This document shows positions 1 through 12,693 of a DNA stretch of 64,000 nt, piece after piece. A program made the translations under genes and the position numbers. The notes below the pieces were generated by a model, which saw only the letters and a list, made by a program, of their open reading frames with translations, was not told where the DNA came from and did no database searches. The stretch is from the NCBI GenBank assembly GCA_023313575.1, contig JAJTTP010000033.1, forward strand, positions 62,001 through 126,000, read 5' to 3'. The number at the start of each line of letters is the position of its first letter. Within the stretch, counting starts at the first letter, position 1. Source of the stretch: Eutypella sp. D-1 (taxonomy: Eukaryota > Ascomycota > Sordariomycetes > Xylariales > Diatrypaceae).

Positions 1-1989
1 GCAGGACTTTTTCCGCGATCGGTTCCGCGCTCTCGAACTCCCGCGCGTCGACGAGCGCCCGCAGCCGAGCCTTCCGCACGTATAGGTCGAATACGTCACG
101 GTAGTACGCGCTGTCGTCGTAATCATCGTCGGCGAACTTTGGAGGGTCGCTCCTCGTGCACCCCCACGTGGTCGTAAACTCGTGATGATGGTCCCTCCTC
201 GTCTGCGTCGGGATCGTTGTTCTTTCCGGGGAGGACGTCGTCGTCGTCGTCGTCGTCGTAGTAGTAGTAGTGATAGAAGACCACGTAGCGTAAGCAGCGA
301 CAGTGACGTACCAGACCCGCGTCTCCCAGCGCTTCTGCCCAGGGAGCGGGTTATACGGGTTGGAGGGGGTGAGGGGCCGGCGCAGCAATTCCGAGCTGCG
401 GACCCATTCCATGATTCCGCGGACGACGATCCCATCAGTCGGCGTCCCGTCACCGCCATGGCCGCGCTTCGCTTCCGCGGTCGAGACGCCCTCCACGAGT
501 CTCTGGACGCGCTCCTCTTCGGCCCCGAAAAGCAGGCGTACGCGGTCGAGGTTGCACCGCCAGGCGCGCTCCGCGACCTCGGCCAGCTCGTCACCGCCGT
601 CGTCGTCACACGCACCATTATCATCGCATCCCGATACACCCCCACGAGAGGATGAGGAGGCAGCGAGCAGCAGATCCCGCGCGACGGCGCGCACGGGGTG
701 GCGCGGGGCGCGACACGCGGCCATGGCCTCGAGGTGTCGCAGGAACAGGCGCAGCAGGCGGCCCTGGCGCCAATGACACATCTCGTTGACGACGTCGACG
801 ACGTTCCACATGAGCATGGCGTCGCCTCCCACACCTCCACCCACACCCTCCACCAGATCTCGCAGCGCCTCCTCCGCGAGCAGGAAGGCGCGGCGGACAG
901 CCTTGCCCGCGAGCCGGCCCTGTCCCCGCGTCCACAGCGTCGCGGCGAGCCCGAAGCTGCGGTACATCTCCGTGCTCGCGAAGGCGTCTGGCGCAGGTGG
1001 CGGCGCGGTGGGACTACAACCCCCGCTACCGTTCTCGCTTCCGGTTCCGGCCCGCCTTGCAGTACCTGGCCGCTCCCACGCCCGCACGCAGTGGAAGATC
1101 GAGAGCGCGCGGCGCTCCTGAGGGGTATCCGTTAGCCTTGCCGGTAAGGATTCCTGCCACCAGGCCGTGGACATCTCAAGGGGGGTTGATGCGTTGGTTT
1201 CGGGTTTCTGTTTCTGTTTCTGTACGTCGATATCGGTGGCATTGCTACTGCTGGTACTGTTTCTCATGCGTTTTCTCATCCCTTTCGCAGCGGCGGAATT
1301 ATCCACTCCTGACTTCCTCGCTACTCTGCCTGGAATGCTCCTCCGATCGCTGCTACCGACGCTTGCTTCTTCCGTCCCCGATGAGCAGACGCTTTCGTCG
1401 CGGGGGGGATTTACGCGGCTGTTGTTGTTATTGTCCTTCGCGTCCCCCCGGGCCTGAGCTACTGCTCCTACAGCACCGCCCCTCGCATTGAGCTTCGCCG
1501 CGCGTCTCTTAGACCTGTTCTTGAAGAACCCCCATCTCGCGAGGCGGATCTTGTACATCCTCGGCCTGGACGATTTCGTCTGCATGTCAGTAACGGAACG
1601 GGGTGAAACAAAAAAAAATAAAACATCACGGGCGGGTGGGCATATGATAGATAGGGACGCACGCACGTTGCGCTGAACCCATGGTCCCGCCTGAGCAACT
1701 GCACGACCTCGCGCAGACGCCGGTGCTCCGTCATGTAGAGCCGCTTGATGTGCGGGTACATGGCGTCCCACTCGGCCTCGGTGTGCTGTCGAAGTTCGCT
1801 GCCGCGCTGTTGATGGCTCCTCTGACCATGATCGTGATTGGTGGTGGTGGCGGCGGTGGCGGTGACGGGCAAGGCCGATTGCCCGGGATCGGAGCCGAAG
1901 GACCCGCTGAGGAAGGCCGCTTCTATACTGCATGCCTGATGATCCCATAGCGGCGGGAACAAGTGAGGTTCTGTTTCGATGTGATACAT
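1..1989 (-). CDS. Clr5-domain protein, partial (runs off left edge)
   Basis: Two exons fit: 1989-1667 and 1565 to beyond position 1, with a 101-base GTGCGT...CAG intron. Exon 1 carries the first half of a Clr5 domain (EWDAMYPHIKRLY, then REVVQLLRRDHGF). After the splice, exon 2 supplies the second half (MYKIRLARWGFFKN), and spacing across the junction fits the family. The rest is open to the window edge, about 520 more codons. It is low in similarity to anything I know, with Ser/Thr/Asp-rich stretches, a run of seven ACG (Thr) codons near 240-262, and helical segments around 700-900. Clr5 is a small fungal helical domain found in putative regulatory or signalling proteins; its biochemical role is unclear. 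The domain call is firm. The C-terminus is outside the window and function is unknown. Start chosen at the first in-frame ATG. Confidence 0.75.
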
Positions 1990-4728
1990 GTTCGAGAAGG
2001 AAAAAAAGAAAAACCCCGATCTGGGTCAACGACTCGTCGTGTGTTCCTCGGGTGTATTGATGCGGCGTCCTTTCGGGGTGGAAAGTATGATGGTCCCTCC
2101 CGTGTGCTACTTGGAATAGGCCGGGATGAATACTCGTACATAAAGAACCGTGCAGGACTCGGGTAGATGGGGGGATAACATCTCATATTAAAAGGGGGGG
2201 AGGTCTAAAGCAAAAGCAAAAGACCATTACTTCCATGCGTATATATCACTTCCACGAGAACCTCCATAACATTCTCCGTTGGTCTGAACTTGCACCTCAT
2301 CACCTGATTGAGCAGCACCTACATAACCATGCTTATCGTTACGTACGCGGATCACTGCCAGATCCAAAGCAGGCGGTCCAAAGTGGCAGCGCATCGGAGG
2401 GGGCATCCATCTTGAGTGAAGGTCCCGCGGTGACTGACTGACTGACTTACATAGTGAGTGGCAGTCAGACAGACACTCTACATACATACCTAACCTTCAG
2501 AGATTCGGTTCTAGATACCGTGGTGGAGTTTGACTATACATAATTGCTGCTGGCTGCGCCCGCTAAGACCACGCGACAGGGCTGGCCAGCACAACAGGGT
2601 ATCTATGTAATGTAGTGTAGATGCTAACGACTATAACGAGTTAAGTTAGACTCCACGAGAAAAAGGGCCTTGCATGATGCAGGCGGTGTATGTAATGCGC
2701 CGGCGGAACCCCATGACACACAGCCCTATATTACGTATATATGCACAGATCACCGACGCTTGGCAATGTTGTTTTTGGTCTATGCATGATGTATGGTTAT
2801 TGCCTATATTCTTGTGGCCTTTGGGAAACTGGCCAATGATGCCGACATGGGGATTATCGTTGTTGCCTGTAATGAAAAGACAAGGATGGAAATGCCCGAA
2901 CCAGAAGCGTACCCGGTTCTGATGGGATAAAGATGTACACATCTTGCATCGGTCATGTATTACTATGTAGACCGGCAGTCTTGAACTTCTCCGAAGTCCG
3001 GGCTTCCGCACTGATATTGACGAGCCCGGATGCGCAGGTTATGGAAATCCGAAAGCTTCTTTTTTTTCTAGAAGGCATAATATAGTAGATACATCCATAC
3101 CATACCGCATCGAGTAATCCATTGTCGAAATTCCCCCGTAACGAAAGGAATAACCCTTACGCAAGACATGGAGACAAGAAATATATATTAGGTGTTCCGG
3201 TATATGACATTTCAGAATTGCTTCTGCAAGGCCGGCCAATTGCGGAGATAGGGGATAGGGGTTATCTGGGGAGGCGATCAGGCGATATCCATATGCGGAG
3301 AACACATATACCCAGTAGGTCAACTGGGCCTAACCTCACCTGCCTAGAATACTACATACTGCCTTTCCTTACGGAAGAGGTAACCCGAGGTGCATATGCC
3401 ATTGAACCCCAGATCTATACATAATATTCCATGGTTCTTCTATATACCTTCAGCCTTACAGGGGGAAAAAAGAAGGAAAGAAGGAAAAACATGGTCATGA
3501 AGCGGCGCAGCGGATGATGGCATAATTACTCTAACCTCCTGATGAAAGTGATTCTAAAACTCCCCGGGCGCCGGTGGTGGCTAAGGCTTACACCTATTAG
3601 CATACCCAAATACGAGATATACGGGTCTTTATACTCGAGGTCGCGGTCAACAAACGGGTATCTGTAGGAAGTGATCCGACATTCGGCAGATGTTCACAAA
3701 AGGTCAGATCGCCTTTTATGCCTCTGGTTGCTTGCCGATGCTGACTATTGCTCACTCACTTTCCTCCCAGTTAGTCCAAGGGATACCCGCAGGGTAGACT
3801 TGGCTGGAACGAAGATGGCTGCTGATGATGTTGGTGAGCGGGTCTCCCCGAACATTAGATAGAAGTCGCTATCCTCTACCGGACTCCAGTAAGCTCGTCG
3901 GAGTTGATATACAAATGTTCGTTCTATCATTTTAGGCTAGGTAGGTGAGTTCCTTCGAGAGCTACTTAGCTGTGGGGCATTACCCCCTAATCACCCCTAT
4001 TTGTACCACGGCAACCATACTTTACTACTTAGCAAGCACTTACTTTACTTCCCTAGTAAGTAGATAAACAGTCGATACGTCGTTTTGGTACTGTAGTTGT
4101 TCACTGCTCTATAGTATACAAGCTTATTCACGCATAGCCTACCATTCGATCAATAATTACCATGCAGTAAGATCTCCGAGTAAATGTGGATATGGATGGT
4201 AAATAACTCTCCTTGAAGCTTACATACAGGGCTGGGTAAGATGCTATTTGCTTAGCTAGTTAGCGCTTACCCTGCCTCCTGTCTGCCGAAGTCTAATTCA
4301 TATTACTACATGCACTTGGACAATGTGGATAGCCAGCCCTACATAAGCTCGGAGGTAAGCCGTAAGGCGGACGCCGTCCGTCCTCAGGCAATTCCAAATC
4401 ACCCTGGTCAGAGATGGGGGGGTGGGGGGGGGGCGGGGAGGGGACTAGTTAAAGACCCAGGTTGTCCAATAACTGTGAACCGATGTATGTAGGTCCATAT
4501 CCTGAGGTGCTAGTCTGCGCGGAGAAGTGGTATGATCCCGCGGACACACAGCCATCAATGACAGGCTACCCTTTCAAACAGGGAACTTATCATCACATAT
4601 ACTTGTCTTGAGAACGGCTGCGAGGGAAGAAGGCTGGCCGCTAGAAAACTGGAAGATGCTTCTTCATTCATGAATTGCTTCTCATTTCTCTTGTATCCTC
4701 GTCACGATGCCATGATCGGCGGCACAGA
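1990..4728. other. Intergenic, no gene recognised
   Basis: About 2.7 kb between the Clr5 gene and the acyl-CoA dehydrogenase gene. All open frames are short, overlap on both strands and resemble nothing known. The stretch is relatively AT-rich with a G-rich tract near 4418-4441. Confidence 0.6.
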
Positions 4729-5927
4729 TCAATAGTCGTAGAACCCCTTCCCGCTCTTCTTGCCCAACCATCCGGCGTCGACCATTTTCGCGAGCAGAAC
4801 GCTGGGGCGGTACTTGGAGTCGCCGGTCTCGGTGTGGAGGACGCGCATGATGGCAAGACAAGTATCGAGGCCGATGAAATCGGCGAGCTGCAGGGGTCCC
4901 ATGGGCACATTGGTGCCGTTCTTCATGATGGCGTCGATGGCGTCGCGGTCGCCGACGCCCGTCTCCAGACAGATGATCGCCTCGTTGATGTACGGCATCA
5001 GGATGCGGTTGGCCAGGAACCCCGGAGCGTCGGCCGATACCGACGGCACCTTGCCCATGGCGCGGCAGAACGCGACCGCCGTCGCCAGCGTCTCCGCGCT
5101 CGTCTGCAGGCCGCTGATGATCTCGACGCCCTTCTGCACGGGCACGGGGTTCATGAAGTGGGTCGCCACGACGCGGGAGGCGGCGGCGGCATTATCCCCC
5201 CCTGCTCCTTTCCCGTCGTCTTTCTTCAGTTTCCCCGCGGCGGCCGCCGCGATCTTGGTGATGGAGATGGAGGACGTGTTGGTAGCGAGCACGGCATGCG
5301 GGGCGCAGACCTCAGCCAGCCGGGCAAAAATGTCGAACTTGAGCTGCGGTATCTCGGGCACCGCCTCGATCACGAAATCCACACTAGATAGCGCGTCGGT
5401 GGAGGTCGCTGGGGAAAGCCGCGCCCGCGCAGCGTCTGCTTCTTCCTGCGTGATGCGCTGCTTCGCGACCTGTTTAGATAAGAGGGTTTCTTTTATTTTT
5501 GGGGGGGAGGCGCCGGTACTCTTCTTGTTAGCCGTTTCTCTTCCTTCCTTCCTTCTTCGATCTTTTTTTTCAAGCCTGGCTTCACTTATTCATATGGATT
5601 CACTAACCTGCAAACCCCAATCCCTTGTCCAGGGCGGCTTGTGATGAGTCTACGAGCGTGACCGGCACATTCGCCTTCTGTGCTGCCACTAATGCAATAC
5701 CTAGGCCCTGGAGTAAATAAAACGAGTAAGTTTTCAGCAAACTGTCGCTTGTAAAAGCTACCTAGGTATGAACTCACCATCTGTCCGGCGCCGATAACGC
5801 CTAAACTCTTCACGTCGGCGGCATGCCGGGCGGGTGTCGAGCTGAATTGCCTTCTTCTTGTCGCCGCTGTCACCGTCTGATTTGTTAATCGTAAGGCCTG
5901 TGCCCTTAACCTAATTGCGCTCGCCAT
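4729..5927 (-). CDS. 3-hydroxyacyl-CoA (3-hydroxybutyryl-CoA) dehydrogenase, mitochondrial
   Basis: Oxidises 3-hydroxyacyl-CoA to 3-ketoacyl-CoA with NAD+, in fatty-acid or butyrate breakdown. Exon 1 (5927-5778) encodes an Arg-rich, acid-poor leader ending near RRRQFSSTPAR, typical of mitochondrial import, then the start of the Rossmann motif GVIGAGQM. Exon 2 (5707-5608) continues GLGIALVAAQKANVPVTLVD. The exon starting at 5469 carries VDFVIEAVPE, LATNTSSISIT, ATHFMNPVP and the C-terminal domain ending GKKSGKGFYDY. A Lys/Asp/Gly/Ala-rich insertion follows SITKIAAAA. The junction between 5608 and 5469 does not keep frame with one GT-AG intron: exon 2 ends in phase 1 and the next begins in phase 0, so a 3n+2-base micro-exon or an error is implied. 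One in-frame choice is an exon at about 5577-5525, giving an unusual Lys-rich segment. Family identity is certain; the middle gene model is not. Confidence 0.85.
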
Positions 5928-6578
5928 ATTTATTTATGTATAACAAAACGGTTCGAACGTTCGTTGTGGACAATTAGTTAGGAGACTCGGTGAGGAGGTG
6001 TGTATATGTTTAGGGTGTTCGGATGAGATCATATATTTGACCTTTATTCAGAGGTCCTAAGCTCCAGTATGTACTACCAGAGGGACACACTATCAGATGC
6101 AGAGAAACATGACGAATGACGGATGACGGGTAACCTCGGCTTGCGGATATAAGTGGAGATCGGCGCCTGTACCGATTGACCGGACCCGCAACTTAAGCTA
6201 GACTGAATGTGTACTAGTTATGTAGCGCTATTTGAAAGACACTCATGTACTTCGTACTTCTATTTAATTGAAGTTTTCGCGCGTTGCCTATTAAGGAACG
6301 CTCTCTAGACGCGTTGCGCGCGTCGTCGCGTATATTCCACTTTAACCTTATGTAGGCCACTGATAGAAGGTAAGCTTTGATAGGTAGGTACTTACCCAGG
6401 AGGGACATCCAGGTATGATAAGCTTCTAGAGTAAACATTAGAACCAACACCTCCAGGGCTTGCACCCACCCTTATAATATCTTCGATCTGGGATGCTGCA
6501 GACCTCGGGATACAAACCCCAAGACCAGTCCTCACAATCCTCCACAATTCTCAACAGCCTCTTCCTTCAACGGTCAAT
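5928..6578. other. Divergent intergenic region between dehydrogenase and tof1
   Basis: 650 bp shared upstream region of two divergently transcribed housekeeping genes. No further gene seen; CT-rich sequence lies just before the tof1 start. Confidence 0.5.
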
Positions 6579-9500
6579 ATGGAGGACCCTTTAGACGAAT
6601 CCAAAGATATTGTCCACCCCGAGGTCCGGGCACATATCAACAGTCTCGTTTCTGCTGTAAGCTACTATGTGATGCTACTATGCGATGATCCCTGTGAGAC
6701 AATATAATATTTCAATATTAAAAATACTGATTTGACTTCCCCGGCGGCGATCTAGCTTGGTGGTTTCAGTGCCGACGATGATGGACGATACGTGCTTGGT
6801 GACTCCGCCCTGGAGGTTCTTCGTGATATCAAGAAATGGATCCGCTTCTACGACGAGAAAACGAATCGTATGGACGTCGCGCGATGTCTTGCCGAAGCCA
6901 ACATAATCGATGGGGACTTATTACACATACTCGCCTCTTGGCCCGAGAATGCTACAGATAACAGGTTCAAGGCCAGGGCTGCCTTGGCCTGCTTCGAGAT
7001 CATGGTTCCCTTGACTTGGCCCCTCGAGCGGGATGTCGAGCAGATGACCATCAATCATCACCGGCATCTTCCCGTTCTACAGCTTGCTCAGGTCGCTTAC
7101 AAGCGCTCCATCATCAATTTTGACGCTGCTCAGATCCTGCACACGGCCGTACGGATAGCACTCCCCTCCATGGCGTTATCCCGAAGCGAACGAACCTCCC
7201 GAGACGAAGGCATAATCAGGCTAGTCCTGCTATTTCTACGAAACATCGCTATGATAACCCCTCCGCCAGGCGTCAAGTACGACGGCGACGAGTCCCAGAT
7301 TTCGCGATCTGCTCTCATAGATGCCTTTTCCTTCCAGGACATCCTTCTCACCCTTCTTACCATAGCCTCCAACGTCGGGGAGGACTTCAACCAGGAGGGC
7401 GTGATCTTGATGGAGATTATCTTCCACCTGGTCAAGCGGGTTGACATCAATAAACTCTTCATGGACGACAAACAGATCAGCAAGGCGAAATCCAACGAGC
7501 TCACCTCTATGATGAGCAAGGAAGCTGCCATGCATAGGCCTTACAACCGAAAAGCCCCGTCACGACATAACCGATGGGGCACGATGATTTGGGTCGACCG
7601 CGGCGATGGAAAGGTCTCTACTATTTCCGGTCAAGATGCTCTCCTAGACTCCGCAACACGCCAGCAGAAGATGGACAGCAGCAAGGTCTATCGACCCCCC
7701 AGACGACCGAGAAAGGAGGATATGGAACCCAAGGATCTAGGACCGCCCGTGACATTGAATGCGAGGGCCCGGCAGCAACTGAAGGGGTTCGTCGAGGAAT
7801 TTTTAGACTCGGGCTTCAACCCCCTGTTCCAACATATTCGGAAGAAGATCGACGACCAAAAGGACTACATCTTTGAGTACCACTCTCGACAATTCTTCTA
7901 CTTGATAGCATGGTTTCTAGAGGCTGAACGTGTGCGCAAAAAGGCGTCCAAGGGCAGCCAGTCCACCCAGAACGGCGACGTGACGAGTTTTAATCTCGTT
8001 GCGGGAGTGCTCAACCAGGAGACGTTTATTACTCTGAACCGACACATGGCCAATGCGCTCGAAAGCAAGCTGTGGCAGGATCTGTGCGCATCCATGCGAT
8101 GCTTCACTCAAATTCTACTGACTGTCCAGGAAATGTTCGAATCCCCGAACGAGGAAGACCAGGAGATCGCAGAGAACATACTCAGCCGTATCTTCTACGA
8201 GGACGAGACCCACGACAGGGTCGCTACCATCGCTCGAAACTACAAGGACCAGGGTTTCGAATATCTCGACGCCTGTACCGAGCTGACGCATACCTACCTA
8301 CGAGTTTTGGAGGCGTACTCTAAACAGAACGTGGACATGCAAGTGCGGTCGCGGCGGCGTGTGCGGCGGAAGAAGAAGGCCGCCAAGGCTGCCGAGGGCA
8401 ACGAGGAGAATCCCGTAGATGAAGGTGATGAGTCCGAGAACGACCAGGCCAATGCTGAGCGGGTATCGAAGGAGCGGAAGTTCGACTTCACCCGTTTCGC
8501 GGCTCGGTTCGTGCCCCAGGGCGTCGTAGACACATTTGTCGCTTTCACGAAGTACTACCACGACCTCAACGACGCGCAACTCAAGCGAGCGCACCGCTAC
8601 TTCTACCGCGTGGCCTTCAAGCAGGAGATGAGCGTCATGCTGTACCGAGTCGACATCGTCCAGCTGTTCTACGGCATGGTCAAGGGCCCGGAGCCGCTGG
8701 ACAAGGGTTCGGGTATGTTCAAGGAATGGGAAGAGCTGGCGCGGCAGATCCTCAAGAAGTGCTTCCGCAAGATCGAGGAGCGCCCGCAACTCATCATCGA
8801 AATGCTCTTCTCCAAAATCAACGCGACGGCCCACTACCTCGAATTCGGGTACGAGAAACAGACTCTCTCGGCGTCGACGCCTAAACCGGCCGCCGAGCTT
8901 GAATTCCGGCACGCTGTAGAACCCGACCGCCAGGTTGCGATCGCCGTCGGCGTCTTGTTAGACAAGAACCTGTCCCACCATGTTAAATGGGTCAGGGACC
9001 AGCTATCGAATGCCATCACGGAGAGGAGGGCGTGGGAAGCAGCGGAGCAGGCAATGCCATCGGTCGAAGGGGATGGGCAAACAAGCGATGCGGACCCACC
9101 CGTCGAGAGTGCTCCCACGAAAGAACCCCCCTTACTTTGTACGTACCTTGAGCAACGCCGTCCTATATCTGTCTGCTAGGATCACGATGGAGCTAACCTC
9201 ATTGCAGCAATACGCCCCGATGACGATGCTCGCCGGACAGCCATGTTCAAGAACTCGCACCTGCGCCTGCTCATGAAGCTCGTAGGCTTCGAGCGTCTGG
9301 CCCCGACAATCGAGGAGACACCGGACGCGGCGTGGGTGATCCCGCCCGGGCTGTCGGCAGACCAGCTGCAGGACTCCTTAGACCTTATCGGTAAAGCCGA
9401 GTTCGACCCGCCAGTGTTCGAGGATGGTGCACTGGCCGAGGACCAGCTGCGCCGAAAGACGGCGCCGCGACCACCCAGGAAAAAGGCCGTATTTGACGAC

Positions 9501-10400
9501 GATGATGACGACTTGCCCTCCGACGACGACGACATCTTGTTCCCCGCGGGTGGCCCCACAACCAGGAAGGTGCTGGACGACCCAGAAAAGAAGAAGAAGA
9601 AGACGAGGCGGCGCCGCCGTAGGGGGGAGGACAAGGAGGAACCGACAGAGGCGGAGCTGGAGGAGAAGGCGCGGGCGCGGCGGGAGCGCGAGAGGGAGAA
9701 GGCGCGGCGCTTCAAGAGCGACGTGTACGTGCACGCGAGCGACGACGAGTCGGACGACGAGGACGGTCGCTGGGCCGAATTCTACGCCAACGAGGAGAAG
9801 ATCCGGCAGAGGCAGAAGGAGGTCGCGCGCGGCACCGGTGTCGCGGCTACCGTGGTCACTGCCAAGGAGGGCCCGCTCGCTGCGTCCGTGTCCGACGTCC
9901 TGGCCGCGGCGGGCGGCGACGAAGACGACGGGACGGGCAAGAAAGTCAAAAGGAAGAAATCCGCGAAGCCGCGAAAGCGCAAGGCTAGGGAGCTGTTGGA
10001 TGATGATGATGACGAAGAGGAGGATGGCACCCCCCGAGACCAAGATGGAGATGTGAACATGGACTCGTCCCCAGCCTCAGCGTCGGAGTCAGATTCAGAC
10101 ACCACCCCATCGCCCGCCACTAAGAACGGCGGGGTCTCAGACTCGGAATCCGACGAGGCAGAACAAGGAATCACCGACACCACACCATTATCATCGAGCC
10201 CGCACCACGTCGCCTCCGGCGCCGCGAAGCGGAGAAGGCTATCCGCCGGGGAGGAGGCGGGCACCGCTGACGAAGGCAAGGCCGGCGCGGAAGAAGAGGA
10301 TGACGATGAAGATATACCCGCGCCGTCGAAACCCGCGCAGAGGCGGAGGAGACCTAGAGCCACAGCCGGGTTCATCATCGATAGCAGTGATGACGAGTGA
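6579..10400 (+). CDS. tof1: Tof1/Swi1 (Timeless family) replication-fork protection protein
   Basis: Tof1 (Swi1) with Csm3 (Swi3) stabilises paused replication forks and supports the S-phase checkpoint in the nucleus. Three exons: 6579-6656, 6756-9138 and 9208-10400, giving about 1217 residues, the usual fungal size. The start is the short first exon ([20 protein letters not shown]), which joins in frame to [19 protein letters not shown], a conserved Timeless N-terminus. Further family landmarks are [49 protein letters not shown] and, later, the Tof1 C-terminal block with [24 protein letters not shown]. The third exon holds [20 protein letters not shown] followed by long acidic and Lys/Arg-rich low-complexity tracts to the C-terminus, normal for this family. 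Single-copy housekeeping gene, no link to the metabolite cluster. Confidence 0.93.
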
Positions 10401-11005
10401 GTGAAAAATGGACTAGATAGGACTTAACCTACTAGAGATGGTACGGCACTACGCGTTTCGAGGTTTGGGGGGGGGGGGGGGGCGAAAGCGTTGCTAGGTC
10501 TACATGAATGAGACATGTATAGTTTTTCACGCACGGCGTTCAGGGCGTTTCGTATTCTGAGGCTTTGGATGCGCACGGGTGTCTAATGATAGGAGACAGA
10601 GAGAGAGCAGGCTGGCTGGCTGGCTATTGTTATATATGGGTGTAGATAAGGCTGTGCATAGCTGACTATCCGTTTACTACATGCTAGGTTGCAATACAGC
10701 AAGCACCTATATTGATTCGTGAGAATTCCACTGTCCGACATTGGCCGCGCGTGTGTAAAACGGCATGGCCTGTTCACTCTTTTTTTTTTTTTTTTTTTTT
10801 GGTATAGTAACGATGCACGTAATAAATAAGCGAAGCAGGATCAATATCATACTATTGCAGCCTGGTTATGTGACATAAGTATTGTTCTACTTGAAGCCAT
10901 ACTGTAGTAGAAGACGCGAAGGTATTGGAACCTCATCTGAAATGCTCATACACCAAGCCCGCCCCTTGCCCGAACCCTACGAGCTCACGAAACAATCCAA
11001 GCTCA
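10401..11005. other. Intergenic with homopolymer tracts
   Basis: Convergent space between tof1 and the metallothionein. It contains a run of 16 G at 10467-10482 and 21 T at 10780-10800. No gene recognised. Confidence 0.6.
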
Positions 11006-11232
11006 TTACTTCTGCTATAATCAGAGCTACCCGTTAGTAACGTGCTGCTGAGACAACAAGACGGACGGGACAATAGATACGGAAGATGGCCCAAGTCCTA
11101 TGTGGGGGAAAGGGGGGGGGGGGGCGGTTTTCAACTTACAGGGCAGTTACTGCATCCGCAGTTCTGCGCGCATTGGCAGGAGCCCGCGCTGGCGCAGGAG
11201 CAGGAACCGGAGGAATTGCAGGAGCACGCCAT
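11006..11232 (-). CDS. Small Cys-rich metallothionein
   Basis: A very short reading frame starting at 11232 (ATG) encodes about 31 residues before a GTAAGT donor at 11139. It begins MACSCNSSGSCSC and continues through QCAQNCGCSNCP. Cysteines occur in C-x-C and C-x2-C arrangements, aromatic residues are absent, and the C-x-C and CSNC ending recall the small copper metallothioneins of Neurospora and relatives. If unspliced, it stops at 11131 (33 residues). If the intron 11139-11015 is removed, exon 2 (11014-11006) adds only Gln-Lys before TAA. Either way it is a metal-binding thiolate peptide, acting in the cytosol in copper buffering and detoxification. A TATATATA element lies about 170 bp upstream (11402-11410). 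Identification is from Cys spacing only. Confidence 0.75.
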
Positions 11233-12693
11233 TTTCGAGGGTTATTGTATGTACAATTTTAAGGGTATTGGATGGAGTGTGATTGGTCAGGCCGGTCGAT
11301 CAATAGTAGTATTTGTGTGTGTGTGAGTGTGAGTTGAGTGCTTGAGTTTGGTCTAGTTCAGAGGTGTCCCTCAAGGTTGTCGGGAGAAAAGGGGGGGGGG
11401 GGTATATATACCCGCACTTTGCCCCCCTATTTTTCTTCTTCTCCCAAACGACTTCGCTCCCCTTCCTTTGTCTTTCTTTCTGATCTTTCTCTGGTTCCCC
11501 TTCGCCATCCAATCGGCCATTCGATCGACCAATAGGCACGCCTCCCTGGCGTTTCGATTAGGTCATGTGCTGGAGCGAGCCGTGCCAGAAAACGCAGAAA
11601 TGGCGCAGGTCAGCGCCGAGACCGAAGGCCAAACTGTGCAAAGGGGCTTCTAGGACCACGGAATTCCCCAAACAAAGTGTACGCATCACTTTTATCTGGA
11701 GCGGCGCGAGCGGGCGGGCCAAAGCATTCCATCCCAATAGGGCCAAGGCCACGGGCCATGATTCGTTTGACGGGCCGCGATTGGCCGGAGGCGCAGAACC
11801 GGTTTGGTCATTAGTCCCCTCCTTCCAGCCCTTCATCCCCGCGCCAGAGATCGTGCGAGTTGGTTTTCTAGTTGTCTCACTTTTGTGTAATGGAGACGTC
11901 ACAGCCCAGAGGCGACCGCGCGGCTTTTCCCCCCTCCTTTGGAGTCTGGCGTCTGGCGCCTACTGTGCGCACCAGTCCCCCCGTCCCATGCCTCGGGACT
12001 CCTCGCGTCGAGGAAAAATTGGAAGACGCGGAATTGGATTAGAGGGGAATCAATTGAGTCCAGTTGCGGCTGCAGTATGTAATGGAAGTACTGTGCGAAT
12101 CCCAGGACTATCTAGTATTGGTCGACATGATAAACGGCAGATTGCGTAAATTTGAACGGTGAGATCGAATGAAGATCGTAGATCGTAGGCTAGGTGAGTG
12201 AGGTGATCTGCATAGCTGGATGTAAAAGAGGGGAGATGCGACACACAGACACCAGATTTTGGTTTTGTGTTGTCTGGTTGTCTAGGATTTGGCCACAGAT
12301 TACACCCCAGAATGTGAATAGGCGTGCGGGAATACGAAAGATTGGCCACCAATAGTGATTTGCCAGTTTTCCATAACCATGGTAAGGGAGATGAGAAGCC
12401 TCGGTGCAGAAGCTAGTACCTTCAGGTTACAGGCCCTCAATCACATGCCACCATCATCACATGTCTTGATCCAGGTCGGTAGCGTAGCCGCGCCATATAT
12501 ATGTATGAGGGTTTTACTGTTTCTGATTCATTCAACATAATAGGAAGAAAATGCTAGCTATGTACTGATAACCTAGGAAATACCCCATTCGAATAATATG
12601 ACAAATAGTGAGGGACCATCAAGCCCTTCTGTCCATCGGGACAACTCTGTCGACAGCAGTGTTCGCCTTCTCTCCTGATTAGCGACTTATTAT
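11233..12693. other. Intergenic, metallothionein upstream region
   Basis: 1.46 kb without a recognisable gene. The part next to the metallothionein holds a G12 tract (11391-11402), a TATA-like element and a pyrimidine-rich stretch at about 11413-11480. The remaining open frames are overlapping, low-quality and unrecognised. Confidence 0.55.

Noticed and set aside
182..1491. Several plus-strand frames of 100-164 codons
   Set aside because: Arg/Ser-rich low-quality shadows antisense to the Clr5 gene, whose frame is open without interruption and carries a real domain.
4675..5644. Plus-strand frames of 238 and 294 codons
   Set aside because: Antisense to the clearly recognisable 3-hydroxyacyl-CoA dehydrogenase.
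9182..10378. Minus-strand frames of up to 221 codons
   Set aside because: Shadows of the acidic, repetitive C-terminus of Tof1.
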